A stretch of 64,000 nucleotides of DNA from the NCBI RefSeq assembly GCF_022899935.1, contig NZ_JALJCJ010000004.1:1-64000 (forward strand). The letters run 5' to 3'. Position numbers and translations under genes: made by a program. The notes beneath the pieces are model-generated. The model was not told where the DNA came from. It saw nothing but the letters and a program-made list of their open reading frames with translations, and searched no databases. The stretch comes from Shinella curvata (GTDB lineage Bacteria > Pseudomonadota > Alphaproteobacteria > Rhizobiales > Rhizobiaceae). This document shows positions 54,854-63,978 of the stretch, piece by piece; positions within the stretch are counted from its first letter, which is position 1; each line of letters starts with the position of its first letter.

Positions 54854-54877
54854 GCCCCGGCTTTTGAAAGCCGGGGC
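54854..54877 (-). terminator. Intercistronic hairpin after the binding-protein gene
   Basis: GCCCCGGCTTT (54854-54864) and AAAGCCGGGGC (54867-54877) form an 11-bp arm pair with a tight loop, in the 55-bp gap between the binding protein and the permease-ATPase gene. It probably stabilises the upstream message and reduces read-through into the fusion gene. Confidence 0.55.
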
Positions 54878-54887
54878 GTGATGGGCT

Positions 54888-55724
54888 TTAGTTGCTCTCG
54901 ACAAGAGCAGCGGTGAACTCGGCATCGCTGGGAAGCGCCAGATTGTACTTGGCGAGGATGGCCTTGTATTCCTCGGTACCCTTGATCTCTTCGAACTCCT
55001 TCTTAATGCGCTTGAAGAGCTCATCGTTACCCTTCTTGACCGCTATCCCGATCACCACGGGGAACAGAATCTCCGTAGACGTGATCTTTAGCCGATCCTT
55101 GGAGGCCACGACCGCTGCTTTTGCGACGCCGGCATCATCGAACACCACGTCCGCTCCACGCGCCAGAAGGGCCTGGTCTGCCTCCGCGGAAGTTGCGTAC
55201 TCCTTCACGTCCATTGGGTTAGAGCCGCAGGACGCCTTCGAGACTTTCAGGAGTTCAGGGACCCAGGCAGCGCCCTTTAGATTAGCCACCTTCTTGCCGC
55301 AGAGGTCCTCGGGCTTCCTTGGCGCGAAGGTATCGTCTGCTCGAACGATTAGCGAGCCACCGGTCTTGGCGTAGGGCACATACTCGACGACCTTGGCACG
55401 CGCTGGGGTGACGTAGAGCGCCGATGCAATCACGTCGAAGCGGTTTGCTTGAAGTCCCGGGATCAAGCTTGCGAACCGGATGTCCTGGAATTTGGGCTCG
55501 AGCCCAAGTTTTGGCGCAAGCAGCGCCATGACCTCCGCGTCGAAGCCTTTGGTGACACCGTCTTCGAGGTAGTCGTAGGGGGGATAGACCTGGTCTGATC
55601 CGATCGTAATCTTTCCGGGTTCGATAGTCTTGAGATCAGCGCTATGAGCAGAGAAGCTGCCCATGACGAGAGTTGCGAAAGTGGCCATAAGAGTGAGGCC
55701 GTTGGAAGCGAGTGTTCTGTTCAT
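54888..55724 (-). CDS. Periplasmic amino-acid-binding protein (SBP family 3)
   Basis: A 278-residue receptor with a signal peptide of about 29 residues (cleavage near FSAHSAD). The mature part begins KITIGSDQVYPPYDYLEDGVTKGFDAEVM, standard for family 3, with a Cys pair (LCGKK and SKASCGS) that may form a disulphide. It pairs with the permease-ATPase fusion. The ligand is probably the amino acid degraded by the diaminopropionate ammonia-lyase unit. Confidence 0.9.
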   Translation of the reverse strand: MNRTLASNGLTLMATFATLVMGSFSAHSADLKTIEPGKITIGSDQVYPPYDYLEDGVTKGFDAEVMALLAPKLGLEPKFQDIRFASLIPGLQANRFDVIASALYVTPARAKVVEYVPYAKTGGSLIVRADDTFAPRKPEDLCGKKVANLKGAAWVPELLKVSKASCGSNPMDVKEYATSAEADQALLARGADVVFDDAGVAKAAVVASKDRLKITSTEILFPVVIGIAVKKGNDELFKRIKKEFEEIKGTEEYKAILAKYNLALPSDAEFTAALVESN

Positions 55725-55800
55725 GGAAATTCCCCTTTTTTGGACGATGATGCGTAAGCGAGTTGGAGTTGTTTCCCTCCGTTTCCTCCCACCGCCGCCA

Positions 55801-56973
55801 TCAGTTGATGACGGGCATTTCCCTTGGCGCGCGTTTCGTCAAAAGGCGCGGTCCGTCATTGGTGATGGCGATGTTTTCTTCGTGCACGATCATTTTCCCC
55901 GGGGCGTATTCCATGCCCGGTTCTATGGTTAGAACCATGTTTTCTAAGATGACCGTCCCGTCGCCCAGGCGGTGCGACGGGGGCTCCGTTAGCTGAAGCC
56001 CAAGGCCGTGTCCAAGGCGACCTACGTTGTTCCCGATCGCGCCAGCCTCTTCGATGATCTTGGACATCGCACGGAAGACGTCGTCGGTAGTGGCACCGGG
56101 AACTGCAGCGGCGATGCCAGCTTCCGTGGCAAGCCACAGTGCGTCGTGTACACGACGGGCGTCATCTGAGATTTTGCCGACGGCATAGTTGCGGTCGAAG
56201 TCGCAGAAATAGCCGTCGAAGGTCGACCCCGTGTCGATGAAAAGGATGTCGCCTTCCTGGATCGCGCGATCGTGGGGGCCGCAAACAATCTGGGCTACTC
56301 CGCCCGGTCCGGAAATCGCCGGCATGAAGGGTGTCGCGTCCGCTCCGCGGCGAGCAATGTCGATGCGCAGCTTACGAGCAATTTCGCGCTCGGTCTCGCC
56401 TGCGGAAATCTGGGCGGGCAGGGCTTCGTAGGCATCGCTGGCAATCTGGCAGATGTGGTTGATGTGCTCGATTTCGGCAGCCGTCTTCACCATGCGAATT
56501 TCCCATATGCACGGTGAACCATCTGCGATCTCTGACGAGAGACTATCGCGGAGCCTTAGCAGATCAGAGACAGGCATGCGCAGAGACATCTCTCTGCCCA
56601 TCTCGGCACCGACGCGCCCGTACTTTTTCGGGAAGCTCTCGATCGTGGACTTCAGAAGAGAGATGCCGTCATCTTCCGGCACTGGAGCCGGCCATGTCCG
56701 GATGTCCTTCATCCAGGTGAGTGCCATCTCCGGCGCACCGATTTCCGGGATGACCGCGACGGGGTCACCTTCGAGACCAACCACGACGAACCAAGGGCGT
56801 GTCGGACTTTCCCAAAACTGAGAGTCGAAGCCGGTGAAATAGCGGACATTCGGGGGCGCGGAGACGACCAGTGCATCGAACTTGTGCTTGTGCATGATCT
56901 TGCGCGCACGTTCGACGCGGCCTTCGAATTCGCCTGCGGAAAAGCCACGTTTTGGAATTTGTAGTATAGACAA
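55801..56973 (-). CDS. M24-family metallohydrolase (Xaa-Pro peptidase/ectoine-hydrolase-like)
   Basis: A 390-residue pita-bread-fold enzyme. All five metal ligands are present: Asp247 in FIDTGS, Asp258 in CDFDRNY, His322 in LGHGLG, Glu351 in TIEPGM and Glu365 in VHEENI. It is therefore a metal hydrolase rather than a metal-free creatinase. Family members in catabolic operons open ectoine or cleave dipeptide-like bonds. Between the binding protein and diaminopropionate ammonia-lyase genes it may release diaminopropionate from a precursor. Confidence 0.87.
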   Translation of the reverse strand: MSILQIPKRGFSAGEFEGRVERARKIMHKHKFDALVVSAPPNVRYFTGFDSQFWESPTRPWFVVVGLEGDPVAVIPEIGAPEMALTWMKDIRTWPAPVPEDDGISLLKSTIESFPKKYGRVGAEMGREMSLRMPVSDLLRLRDSLSSEIADGSPCIWEIRMVKTAAEIEHINHICQIASDAYEALPAQISAGETEREIARKLRIDIARRGADATPFMPAISGPGGVAQIVCGPHDRAIQEGDILFIDTGSTFDGYFCDFDRNYAVGKISDDARRVHDALWLATEAGIAAAVPGATTDDVFRAMSKIIEEAGAIGNNVGRLGHGLGLQLTEPPSHRLGDGTVILENMVLTIEPGMEYAPGKMIVHEENIAITNDGPRLLTKRAPREMPVIN

Positions 56974-57012
56974 GGTCGGTTCCCTTTTATGTTTGTGAAT
57001 TTGAGTTGCGGC

Positions 57013-58212
57013 TTAGCTGGCGCTTTTCACTGCGCGGTTCGAAACCTCTTCCGCCGCAGTTCCGACAATGCTTTCGTAGGAAGCGGGGTCGGTCGCGCCT
57101 TCTGTATTGATGAGGAGGATGCGGCTGTTTCGGTCCAAGCCGAGCTTCGTGCAGGCTTCAGGATCGCCAGCTACGCGCAGCAGCCCGGCTAAACCTGCCG
57201 CGCCGCTTTCGCCGGCGACGATAGGATCGTCGCGGTTCGCCAACCGACGCATCGCATCACGGGCATCGTCTTCGGAGACAGTCATGAAGGCACTTGCAAC
57301 AGCGTCCAGAATACGCCAAGCCACGAGAGAAGGCGTATAGCACTCAAGCATTGCCATGATCGTGGCTTCACCCGGCTCGAAGGCAGACAGCTTGCCGTTT
57401 TGCGCGGAGACGAGGAGGCAAGCCGCGCGATCCGGTTCCACAATGATAGTGGTCAGGTTTTTATGACCGATGTTCTCACCGAGATTTACAGCGATGCTGC
57501 TGGCGAAGCCGCCAACTCCAGCCTGGAGGAACACGTGCGTGGGCGACTGAACGGAAAGCTGCTCCATTTGAATGAGAGCCTCATGTGCCAGGATCGTGTA
57601 ACCCTGACTTACAATGGAGGGTATCTGTTCATAGCCCGGCCACGAAGTATCCGAGACGAGCTGCCAGCCCTTCTCGCGACTTACGCGTTCAGCTTCCTCA
57701 ACGGAGAAATCGTAGTTGCCCTCGACACGAACGACTTCATCAGCACCAATGGCGTCTGCGCGCGCTTGGGTGACGCCATCGTGGATAAAGATTACCGATC
57801 GGCAGCCGAGGATTCTTGCTCCGGCGGCTACAGACTTTCCATGGTTCCCATCGGTAGCGCAGCAGAAGGTAACGCCAGGTGCGAATTTTCGTGCTGTCGG
57901 GGATAGGAGTTGCCCGACCGAAACAGTCTGATCCAGTTTCTGCTCAAGAAGTCGCTTGAAGATGGTCATTACAGCATAAGCCCCGCCGAGCGCCTTAAAG
58001 CTGCCAAGACCGAGTCGCTGTCCCTCGTCTTTCATGTAGACGCCAGCCACGCCGGTCAATTCGGCGATCTCAGGCAGGGGGACGAGGGGAGTACACTTTT
58101 CGTCTCGCCAAAGCGACAGGTAAGGGCGCACCTTCTCCGGCGCACTGGTACCGAGAAGCGTCTTGTCTTCCGACGTAAGTTCATTTGGTTGGGGATTGTG
58201 GAAATGGATCAT
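57013..58212 (-). CDS. Diaminopropionate ammonia-lyase
   Basis: A 399-residue fold-type II PLP enzyme. Lys73 in GLGSFKALGGAYA is the PLP lysine in the YgeX context, CCATDGNHGKSVA holds the DGNHG motif, and QAGVGGFASSIAV binds the PLP phosphate. The known reaction converts 2,3-diaminopropionate to pyruvate and two ammonia. Threonine dehydratase-like relatives are possible, but the F-K-A-L-G-G and ATDGNHG pattern favours this call. ATG 58212 has a GGAG site. It is the first gene of the unit running to 52057 and is divergent from an Lrp regulator. Confidence 0.87.
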   Translation of the reverse strand: MIHFHNPQPNELTSEDKTLLGTSAPEKVRPYLSLWRDEKCTPLVPLPEIAELTGVAGVYMKDEGQRLGLGSFKALGGAYAVMTIFKRLLEQKLDQTVSVGQLLSPTARKFAPGVTFCCATDGNHGKSVAAGARILGCRSVIFIHDGVTQARADAIGADEVVRVEGNYDFSVEEAERVSREKGWQLVSDTSWPGYEQIPSIVSQGYTILAHEALIQMEQLSVQSPTHVFLQAGVGGFASSIAVNLGENIGHKNLTTIIVEPDRAACLLVSAQNGKLSAFEPGEATIMAMLECYTPSLVAWRILDAVASAFMTVSEDDARDAMRRLANRDDPIVAGESGAAGLAGLLRVAGDPEACTKLGLDRNSRILLINTEGATDPASYESIVGTAAEEVSNRAVKSAS

Positions 58213-58261
58213 GTTCGCTCCGCTTAACTGTGAGCGATAAATTATTTCATTTCGTAGTTTT

Positions 58262-58303
58262 TTTGTGCGCAAAGATCGGTAATAATTTGCAATAAAATTG
58301 CAA
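58262..58303. promoter_or_regulatory. Candidate Lrp operator between the ammonia-lyase and Lrp genes
   Basis: TTTG-N4-CAAA (58262-58273) and two TTGCAA words 11 bases apart (58287-58292 and 58298-58303) lie in the AT-rich 104-bp divergent region. Spacing of about one helical turn suits a multimeric Lrp-type protein. Confidence 0.5.
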
Positions 58304-58316
58304 GGACACCGCCAAA

Positions 58317-58790
58317 ATGGATAAGAGCAAGCCATCGATCGATGACTTCGATCGTAAGATTCTGCGGATGGTGCAGGCGGATAATATGACGTCGCAACGC
58401 ACGATCGCCGAAAAGGTCGGGTTGTCTGCACCTGCTGTCGCCCGTCGCCTGCAACATCTTCGGGAAAGCGGCGTCATCCGGCGGGATATTGCCGTCTTGG
58501 ACGAGAGGTTGGTCGACAGACCGCTTACCATCATTGTCCACATCACCACTGAAAACGAGCGGCTTGACCTCCTGGACGGGATGAAAGAACGCTTTCTGAA
58601 GTGCCCTCAGGTGCAGCAGTGCTACTACGTCACCGGGGAAATGGACTTCATTCTCATTCTGAACGTGCGTGACATGGCTGAGTACAACGAGGTCACGCGC
58701 ACCACCTTCTTCGAGGGGGGCAACGTTAAAAGCTTCAGGACTTGTGTATCAATGGAAAACGTGAAGACCTACGGCGGCCTGCCGTTGTGA
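58317..58790 (+). CDS. Lrp/AsnC family transcriptional regulator
   Basis: A 157-residue regulator: AsnC HTH (FDRKILRMVQADNMTSQRTIAEKVGLSAPAVARRLQHL, about 11-48) and RAM domain (QQCYYVTGEMDFILILNVRD). It is divergent from the diaminopropionate ammonia-lyase gene and most likely switches that unit on in response to its amino-acid substrate. Confidence 0.9.
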   Translation: MDKSKPSIDDFDRKILRMVQADNMTSQRTIAEKVGLSAPAVARRLQHLRESGVIRRDIAVLDERLVDRPLTIIVHITTENERLDLLDGMKERFLKCPQVQQCYYVTGEMDFILILNVRDMAEYNEVTRTTFFEGGNVKSFRTCVSMENVKTYGGLPL

Positions 58791-59012
58791 CGACGTGCCG
58801 TCGAAACGCCCCAGGATCAACTCGAATATTTGCAGGAGTGCCGGGCTAGAAGCGGTTGTCGCTTGCGCCGATCGTGAGCACTGCGCGATCCTCGCCTACA
58901 CCGCGGACGTCGGGGACGGGTTAGCCCCGGCCATGTCCCTGAAGTACCCGGTGCTAAGCGGCTCAAGCGGTTGGGCGCGTTTCCGTTCTGGCTGGTGACG
59001 AATTGCAATTAG

Positions 59013-60065
59013 CTACCGTGCGGGCGCGATTGCGGTCGAGGAACGTATGGTCAGACTCGCAGGCAGCTCGGTCTCGAGAGGAATTGGTTGCCCGTTCATG
59101 GCTCGGTTGAGGTAATCGGCGGCAATGCGGCCAATCTCAGCCGCCGGATTTTTGACCGTTGTCAGGGCAGGGTCCGATTCTGCGGCTACATCAATGTCGT
59201 CGAATCCTACGACCGAGAGATCATCAGGGATATGAAGGCCTTTCCTACGAGCCTCCGACATCGCGCCAAGCGCCAGTGCATCGGTGGTGCATACAATCGC
59301 CGTCGGCACTGTTTGGAGTTCGACCAGACCCGCGAGGCCGCGCCTGCCGTTTTCAATCGTGGGCAACTTGACCTCGACCACATTTTTGAGGGGCAGGGGA
59401 ACGCCTGCTTCGGCAAGTGCCTCGCGAACGCCGTCCAAACGGGCCTGTGATCGATCGTTCTGAAGCGCGGTGTTGGCAACGATTCCGAACTTTTTGTGCC
59501 CCAGCTTGAGTAGCAAGCGGGTTAGTTCTCGACCAGCCGCCCTGTTGTCGATCCCGATAGCCGGTATGCCGTGGCGGGATTTATTCGTGTAGGTCGTGAC
59601 AGTAGGGATGCCCTGCTTCTTTATAAGTCTCAGAGCATCTGGCGAAAAAGTGTCGCCGACGAGAACGAGACCCGCCGCTCCGTAGTCGAGCAGTGTCTTG
59701 ATTTGCTGAAACTCTCGCTCGATATCGTATCGCGAACTGGAGACGATCAGAGAATAACCCAGTGTTTCGAGCTCATCTTGGAGCGCTTCAACGCCATCTG
59801 AGAAGATTGCGCTACCGCCTATCGTGGGCACCACCGTTCCGATCGTATGACTACGTCCGGAACTGAGCGCCTTCGCCATGCGGTCCGGCGTATAGTCCAG
59901 CATGTCGATAGCCTTCTGCACGCGCTCTCTTATCTCCGGACGCACTATGTCCGGTTGATTAAGAACGCGCGATACGGTCGATGCTGAGACGTTCGCCAAG
60001 CTCGCGACGTCGGAGAGCTTGGCTTTCTTCGTCGCGTTTGGTTTGGGAAAGTGGCTCATGGTCAT
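59013..60065 (-). CDS. LacI/GntR family transcriptional regulator
   Basis: A 350-residue regulator. The LacI HTH with hinge (KLSDVASLANVSASTVSRVLNQPDIV, about 16-41) is followed by a sugar-binding-like effector domain (HTIGTVVPTIGGSAIFSDGVEAL, AIVCTTDALALGAMSEA, DLSVVGFDDIDVA). ATG 60065 and 60059 are both possible. A LacI-type operator at 60898-60911, ahead of the peptide transporter unit, is its probable target. Confidence 0.9.
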   Translation of the reverse strand: MTMSHFPKPNATKKAKLSDVASLANVSASTVSRVLNQPDIVRPEIRERVQKAIDMLDYTPDRMAKALSSGRSHTIGTVVPTIGGSAIFSDGVEALQDELETLGYSLIVSSSRYDIEREFQQIKTLLDYGAAGLVLVGDTFSPDALRLIKKQGIPTVTTYTNKSRHGIPAIGIDNRAAGRELTRLLLKLGHKKFGIVANTALQNDRSQARLDGVREALAEAGVPLPLKNVVEVKLPTIENGRRGLAGLVELQTVPTAIVCTTDALALGAMSEARRKGLHIPDDLSVVGFDDIDVAAESDPALTTVKNPAAEIGRIAADYLNRAMNGQPIPLETELPASLTIRSSTAIAPAR

Positions 60066-60321
60066 GTTCGTCAACGGTCGCTTAGCCTTGCTGTTCTATC
60101 AATGATTTCGACTTCAGTTTCAACCTGTCCATGATTATCATCAGCCTGACAGGGTGAGCTGTGTGACAGACTTTTGCTGTTCAGGCTTGCTTTGACTGCC
60201 TCAGGCTGAAACTGTCAACGATGCGGTCCGGTGGGATTCCGGCGCTGCCGAGACCAGCCATGTACAGTCCCAGAGCTGGCAGGCGAGTTGTCCTCGCGGA
60301 TAGCGGCCCGAGCTTATAGGC

Positions 60322-60798
60322 TCAACTCGCTTCGACAGCTGCCTCGACGGCGAGCTTCGTTTCCGAATTCGGGACCCATTTACCCAAATGTTCGCCAACG
60401 GCGACGAGCACGCCATCTTGATTGAGAACCTTCACTTCCGCTCGCGTTCGACCGCGAGCCTCGTCGACCTCACTGACGGTGTAGATTACGTCGACTGTAT
60501 CGCCGAAGAAGACGGGGGCCAGAAAGCGCACCCGATCATATCCAAGGGATACGGGCGTGAAATCAATACCTTTCTCCAAGCTGCGGTCCATCATGAGGGT
60601 AGACGCAGTCGACATGAAGCCTACTAGCAGAGCCCCGTGGGCTATTCTGCGCCCATACTTTGATTTACTCATAAAGGCTTCGTTGATGTGATTATGCGAG
60701 AAATCCCCCGTTATTCCCGCGTACATGTAGACGTCGGCCTCGCTGACGGTCTTGGAAAACCGGACGGTATCTCCGATCTCAGAGTAAATCGATCGCAT
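60322..60798 (-). CDS. MaoC-like (R)-specific hydratase/dehydratase
   Basis: A 158-residue hot-dog-fold protein. The hydratase-2 motif is visible as YAGITGDFSHNHINEAF (Asp and His catalytic pair, about 26-42), with GRRIAHGALLVGFMST downstream. Such enzymes hydrate enoyl-CoA or mesaconyl-type thioesters. It stands alone on the minus strand between the LacI gene and the peptide transporter genes, so its pathway is unclear; shared LacI control is possible. Confidence 0.85.
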   Translation of the reverse strand: MRSIYSEIGDTVRFSKTVSEADVYMYAGITGDFSHNHINEAFMSKSKYGRRIAHGALLVGFMSTASTLMMDRSLEKGIDFTPVSLGYDRVRFLAPVFFGDTVDVIYTVSEVDEARGRTRAEVKVLNQDGVLVAVGEHLGKWVPNSETKLAVEAAVEAS

Positions 60799-60897
60799 AG
60801 TTCCCTCTCCAATCGCTCAAAGCAAACCTGATGGTCAGGCTGCAAGCTGGTCGCATATCTTGTCGAGCGTGGTACTTGACGCTTTGACATCGCTTTC

Positions 60898-60911
60898 TGA
60901 AAGCGCTTGCA
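60898..60911. promoter_or_regulatory. LacI-family operator TGAAAGCGCTTGCA
   Basis: The near-palindrome TGAAAGCGCTTGCA has the AAGCGCTT core typical of LacI-family operators. It lies between the divergent MaoC-like and peptide-transporter genes, and a TTGACA box (60884-60889) lies just before it, an arrangement suited to repression. The other bases of 60799-61213 are non-coding. Confidence 0.6.
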
Positions 60912-61162
60912 GAATTGCATCGTTGCGCTTGGAAATCAAGCCCGCTGACGCAGACGATCTTTGGTCAGGATGTCGCCAGGAAATCAATCAGCGCCCTGAT
61001 GAAGAAATGTTGACACTCAACAAACCAAGATGTATCCCACGGTTTTTATTACATTAATCCGTGAGATAAGGCGTCCGAGGTTTGCGCTATGCGACGCCTT
61101 CGGAGGGCGGAAGCGCGCGCGACATCAAAAATCTGTTGCAAAGAAATTAGAGTCTGCGTACC

Positions 61163-61182
61163 TTCTGACAGCGATTTCAGAA
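61163..61182. promoter_or_regulatory. Inverted repeat close to the peptide-binding-protein gene
   Basis: TTCTGA (61163-61168) and TCAGAA (61177-61182) with an 8-base spacer lie 32 bases before the binding-protein start, where an operator or leader hairpin could act. Confidence 0.35.
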
Positions 61183-61213
61183 ATCGTCTCCACAGAAAAA
61201 CGGGAACAAAACA

Positions 61214-62848
61214 ATGACTACTCACGAAAAACGCAGGCGGTCCGCCTGGCGGCACTCGCTGGCCGGAATGCTTCTGATCCTCTCCTCGACTGCCGTCGCC
61301 CTACCGGCCGCCGCTGAAACGCCGAAGGATGTTCTGGTTGAGGTCGCGGAGTACGGGCCGAACTCGTTGGACGTAATGGCTCCCGGTGCGAACGACGGCA
61401 GCCAGCTCGTCACCTGGCAGATTTTCGACCGTTTGGTTACCTACGGCGTCAAGACGTTGTCCGACGGTCGGAAGGTTTACGACAAGGACAAGATCGAGCC
61501 GTCGCTGGCTGAAAGCTGGGAAGTCAAAGATGATGGCAAGACCATGATCTTCAATCTTCGCAAGGACGCCACCTTTCACGACGGCAGCCCAGTGACGGCA
61601 GACGACGTGAAGTGGTCCTTCGAGCGTGCGATTGCGACGGGTGCCTTTCCGGCCGTGCAGTTCGCCGCGGGCGGTTACACAGACCCCAGCGTCTTCTCGG
61701 TGGTAGACGAACACACCTTCAAGATTTCCTTGCCGAAGGCCAACAAGCTTGCGCTGCCGGACCTGACGATGATTGTCGCCTCCGTCGTTAACTCGAAGCT
61801 CGCGCTTTCGCACGCGACGCCGGACGACCCTTGGGCGCTTAACTGGACCCGAAACAATGACGCCGGCGGCGGGCCGTACAAGGTCGCCAAATGGACTGCG
61901 GGCAACCAGGTCGTCTTCGACCGCTTTGATGACTGGAAATCCGGAAAGCTCCCGGCCCTCAAGAAGGTTGTCTATCGGATCGTGGCTTCGGCGGGCACGC
62001 GCCGGGCGCTGCTCGAAAAGGGTGATGCCGACATCGCAGTCGGTCTGCCTCCCAAGGAAAATGCTGAGCTTGCAGCTGCTGGAAACGTCAACGTTGTTGG
62101 CGATTTGATCCAGAACGAGATGTACTGGCTCTCCATGCAGGTCGACATGAAGCCGTTCAACGACGTCCGCGTCAGAAAGGCGATCGCCTACGCGCTGCCA
62201 TACGATGCGATCATGAAGCAGGCCTTCTACGACCGAGCCGTCCCAATGTATGGCGCGAAAAATGTGACGTCCTATCCGCCAAAATGGCCGGCGGTATCGC
62301 CGTACAACACCGACCTCGACAAGGCTAAGGCACTTCTTGCGGAAGCGGGCTATGCCGACGGCTTTTCAACGGAGCTCTTCATCGACTTGACGTCGGCGAC
62401 TGTGCAGGAGCCCATGGCACTGCTCATCCAGGAGCAACTCAAGAAGATCGGCATCGAAGTCACCATCAACAAGGTTCCTGCCTCCGAGCGCTTCGCCAAG
62501 ATGGCGAGCAAAACCATGCCTATGGATATCAACTCGTTCTACGGCTGGCTGGACTATCCGGAATACTTCTTCTTCTGGAACTACCACGGCAAGAACAACA
62601 GCGTGTTCAACACGTCCAACTACAAAAACGCTGAACTCGACAAGCTTGTCGACAGCGCCCAGTCCAATGATCTCGACAAGGGGCAGTACGACAAGGCGAT
62701 CTCCGACATGATCGGCATCGTGATGAACGATGTCCCGCGCGTACCTGTCGCCCAGGTGTTCTCGGACGTCGCAATGCGCAAGAACGTTCTAGGGTATACC
62801 TATTGGTACCATACTCACGTTGATTACAGGGACATCTCGAAACAATGA
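61214..62848 (+). CDS. Peptide-type ABC transporter binding protein (SBP family 5)
   Basis: A 544-residue periplasmic receptor. A Sec leader (basic start, hydrophobic LAGMLLILSSTAVALPAAA, cut near AAAE) precedes the DppA-type core WEVKDDGKTMIFNLRKDATFHDGSPVTADDV. It is the first gene of a dpp-like unit with the permease at 62956 and a second permease starting at 63968. The upstream LacI operator suggests a sugar-related or other inducible ligand rather than general peptides. Confidence 0.9.
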   Translation: MTTHEKRRRSAWRHSLAGMLLILSSTAVALPAAAETPKDVLVEVAEYGPNSLDVMAPGANDGSQLVTWQIFDRLVTYGVKTLSDGRKVYDKDKIEPSLAESWEVKDDGKTMIFNLRKDATFHDGSPVTADDVKWSFERAIATGAFPAVQFAAGGYTDPSVFSVVDEHTFKISLPKANKLALPDLTMIVASVVNSKLALSHATPDDPWALNWTRNNDAGGGPYKVAKWTAGNQVVFDRFDDWKSGKLPALKKVVYRIVASAGTRRALLEKGDADIAVGLPPKENAELAAAGNVNVVGDLIQNEMYWLSMQVDMKPFNDVRVRKAIAYALPYDAIMKQAFYDRAVPMYGAKNVTSYPPKWPAVSPYNTDLDKAKALLAEAGYADGFSTELFIDLTSATVQEPMALLIQEQLKKIGIEVTINKVPASERFAKMASKTMPMDINSFYGWLDYPEYFFFWNYHGKNNSVFNTSNYKNAELDKLVDSAQSNDLDKGQYDKAISDMIGIVMNDVPRVPVAQVFSDVAMRKNVLGYTYWYHTHVDYRDISKQ

Positions 62849-62854
62849 TCGTCG

Positions 62855-62889
62855 GCCGCCGCCTGCTCAAAAGAGAGCCGAGCGGCGGC
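62855..62889 (+). terminator. Intercistronic hairpin after the binding-protein gene
   Basis: GCCGCCGC (62855-62862) pairs with GCGGCGGC (62882-62889) in the gap between the receptor and the first permease, a further example of the pattern seen after the other receptor genes. Confidence 0.45.
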
Positions 62890-62955
62890 TGCCCGTCCCC
62901 TTGGCGCGCATAGACCGAACTTCGGTCGCGTGCCCAGCCGTTGAAAGCACACGCA

Positions 62956-63978
62956 ATGAACACGCTAATAACCATCTTGCGGCGCGTGTTGGTGGCGGTC
63001 CCCACAATCATTGGGGTTGTCATCGTCACCTTCATTCTCCAGCGCGCACTGCCTGGCGATCCTGCGGTCTTTTATGCAGGTCCTTCCGCCAATCCGGAGG
63101 TCGTCGCAAGGGTGCGCGAGCAGCTTGGTCTTGACCAACCTGTTTTCATGCAATTTCTCGACTTCATTCGCCGCCTGACCCATGGTGACCTCGGTCTATC
63201 GATATCGAGCGGTCACCCCGTTCTCGATGACCTCCTGTCGCGCGCTCCGGCCTCGATCGAGTTGACGCTGGCTGCTTTGCTGTTCGCGATCGTCGTCGGC
63301 CTGCCATTGGGCATGCTTGCCGCCCTCAAGCCAGGGACTTTGGTAGACCACGCATGTCGCGTCATTGTCACAGTCGGCGCTGCATTCCCGACATTCTTCG
63401 TCGCGCTCATTCTCATTTTTGTCTTCTATTACCAGTTGGGCATCGCTCCTGAACCTCTGGGCCAGCTCAACGAGATTTACGATACCATTCCGACGACCGT
63501 GACGGGCTTCCTGTTAATCGACACCCTTTTGGCAGGGGATACCGCGACGTTCCAGTCAGTTGCCATGAAGCTTGTCCTCCCGATGATTTCTCTCGGTCTG
63601 TTCGCTCTGGCTCCGATCGCCCGGATAACGCGCGCAGCGATGCTGGAAACCCTCTCGAGCGACTATTGTCGCACGGCTCGAGCCATGGGCCTGTCCTATT
63701 CGAGAATGGTCTTCAGCTACGCCCTTCGAAATGCCATGCTGCCGATTATCAGCATCCTCGGAATGGTCTTTTCCTTCCTTCTTGGCGGTAGCGTGCTCGT
63801 GGAGCAGGTCTTCGCGTGGCCGGGGATCGGAGCTTACGCGGTATCCGCCGTCATGGCCTCCGATTACGCCGCGGTCCAAGGCTTCGTCCTTCTGATGGCC
63901 GTTCTCTACGTCCTTCTCAATCTGGTGGTCGACTTGGTGATCACCGCAATAGACCCGAGGGTTCGCTATGAGCACTAA
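62956..63978 (+). CDS. Peptide-type ABC transporter permease (DppB-like)
   Basis: A 340-residue inner-membrane permease: VIVTFILQRALPGDPAVFYAG and LGLDQPVFMQFLDFIRRLTHGDLGLS are DppB hallmarks, with an EAA loop at DYCRTARAMGLSYSRMVFSYALRNA. ATG 62956 is chosen over TTG 62941. Its stop overlaps the start of the next permease gene. Confidence 0.9.
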   Translation: MNTLITILRRVLVAVPTIIGVVIVTFILQRALPGDPAVFYAGPSANPEVVARVREQLGLDQPVFMQFLDFIRRLTHGDLGLSISSGHPVLDDLLSRAPASIELTLAALLFAIVVGLPLGMLAALKPGTLVDHACRVIVTVGAAFPTFFVALILIFVFYYQLGIAPEPLGQLNEIYDTIPTTVTGFLLIDTLLAGDTATFQSVAMKLVLPMISLGLFALAPIARITRAAMLETLSSDYCRTARAMGLSYSRMVFSYALRNAMLPIISILGMVFSFLLGGSVLVEQVFAWPGIGAYAVSAVMASDYAAVQGFVLLMAVLYVLLNLVVDLVITAIDPRVRYEH

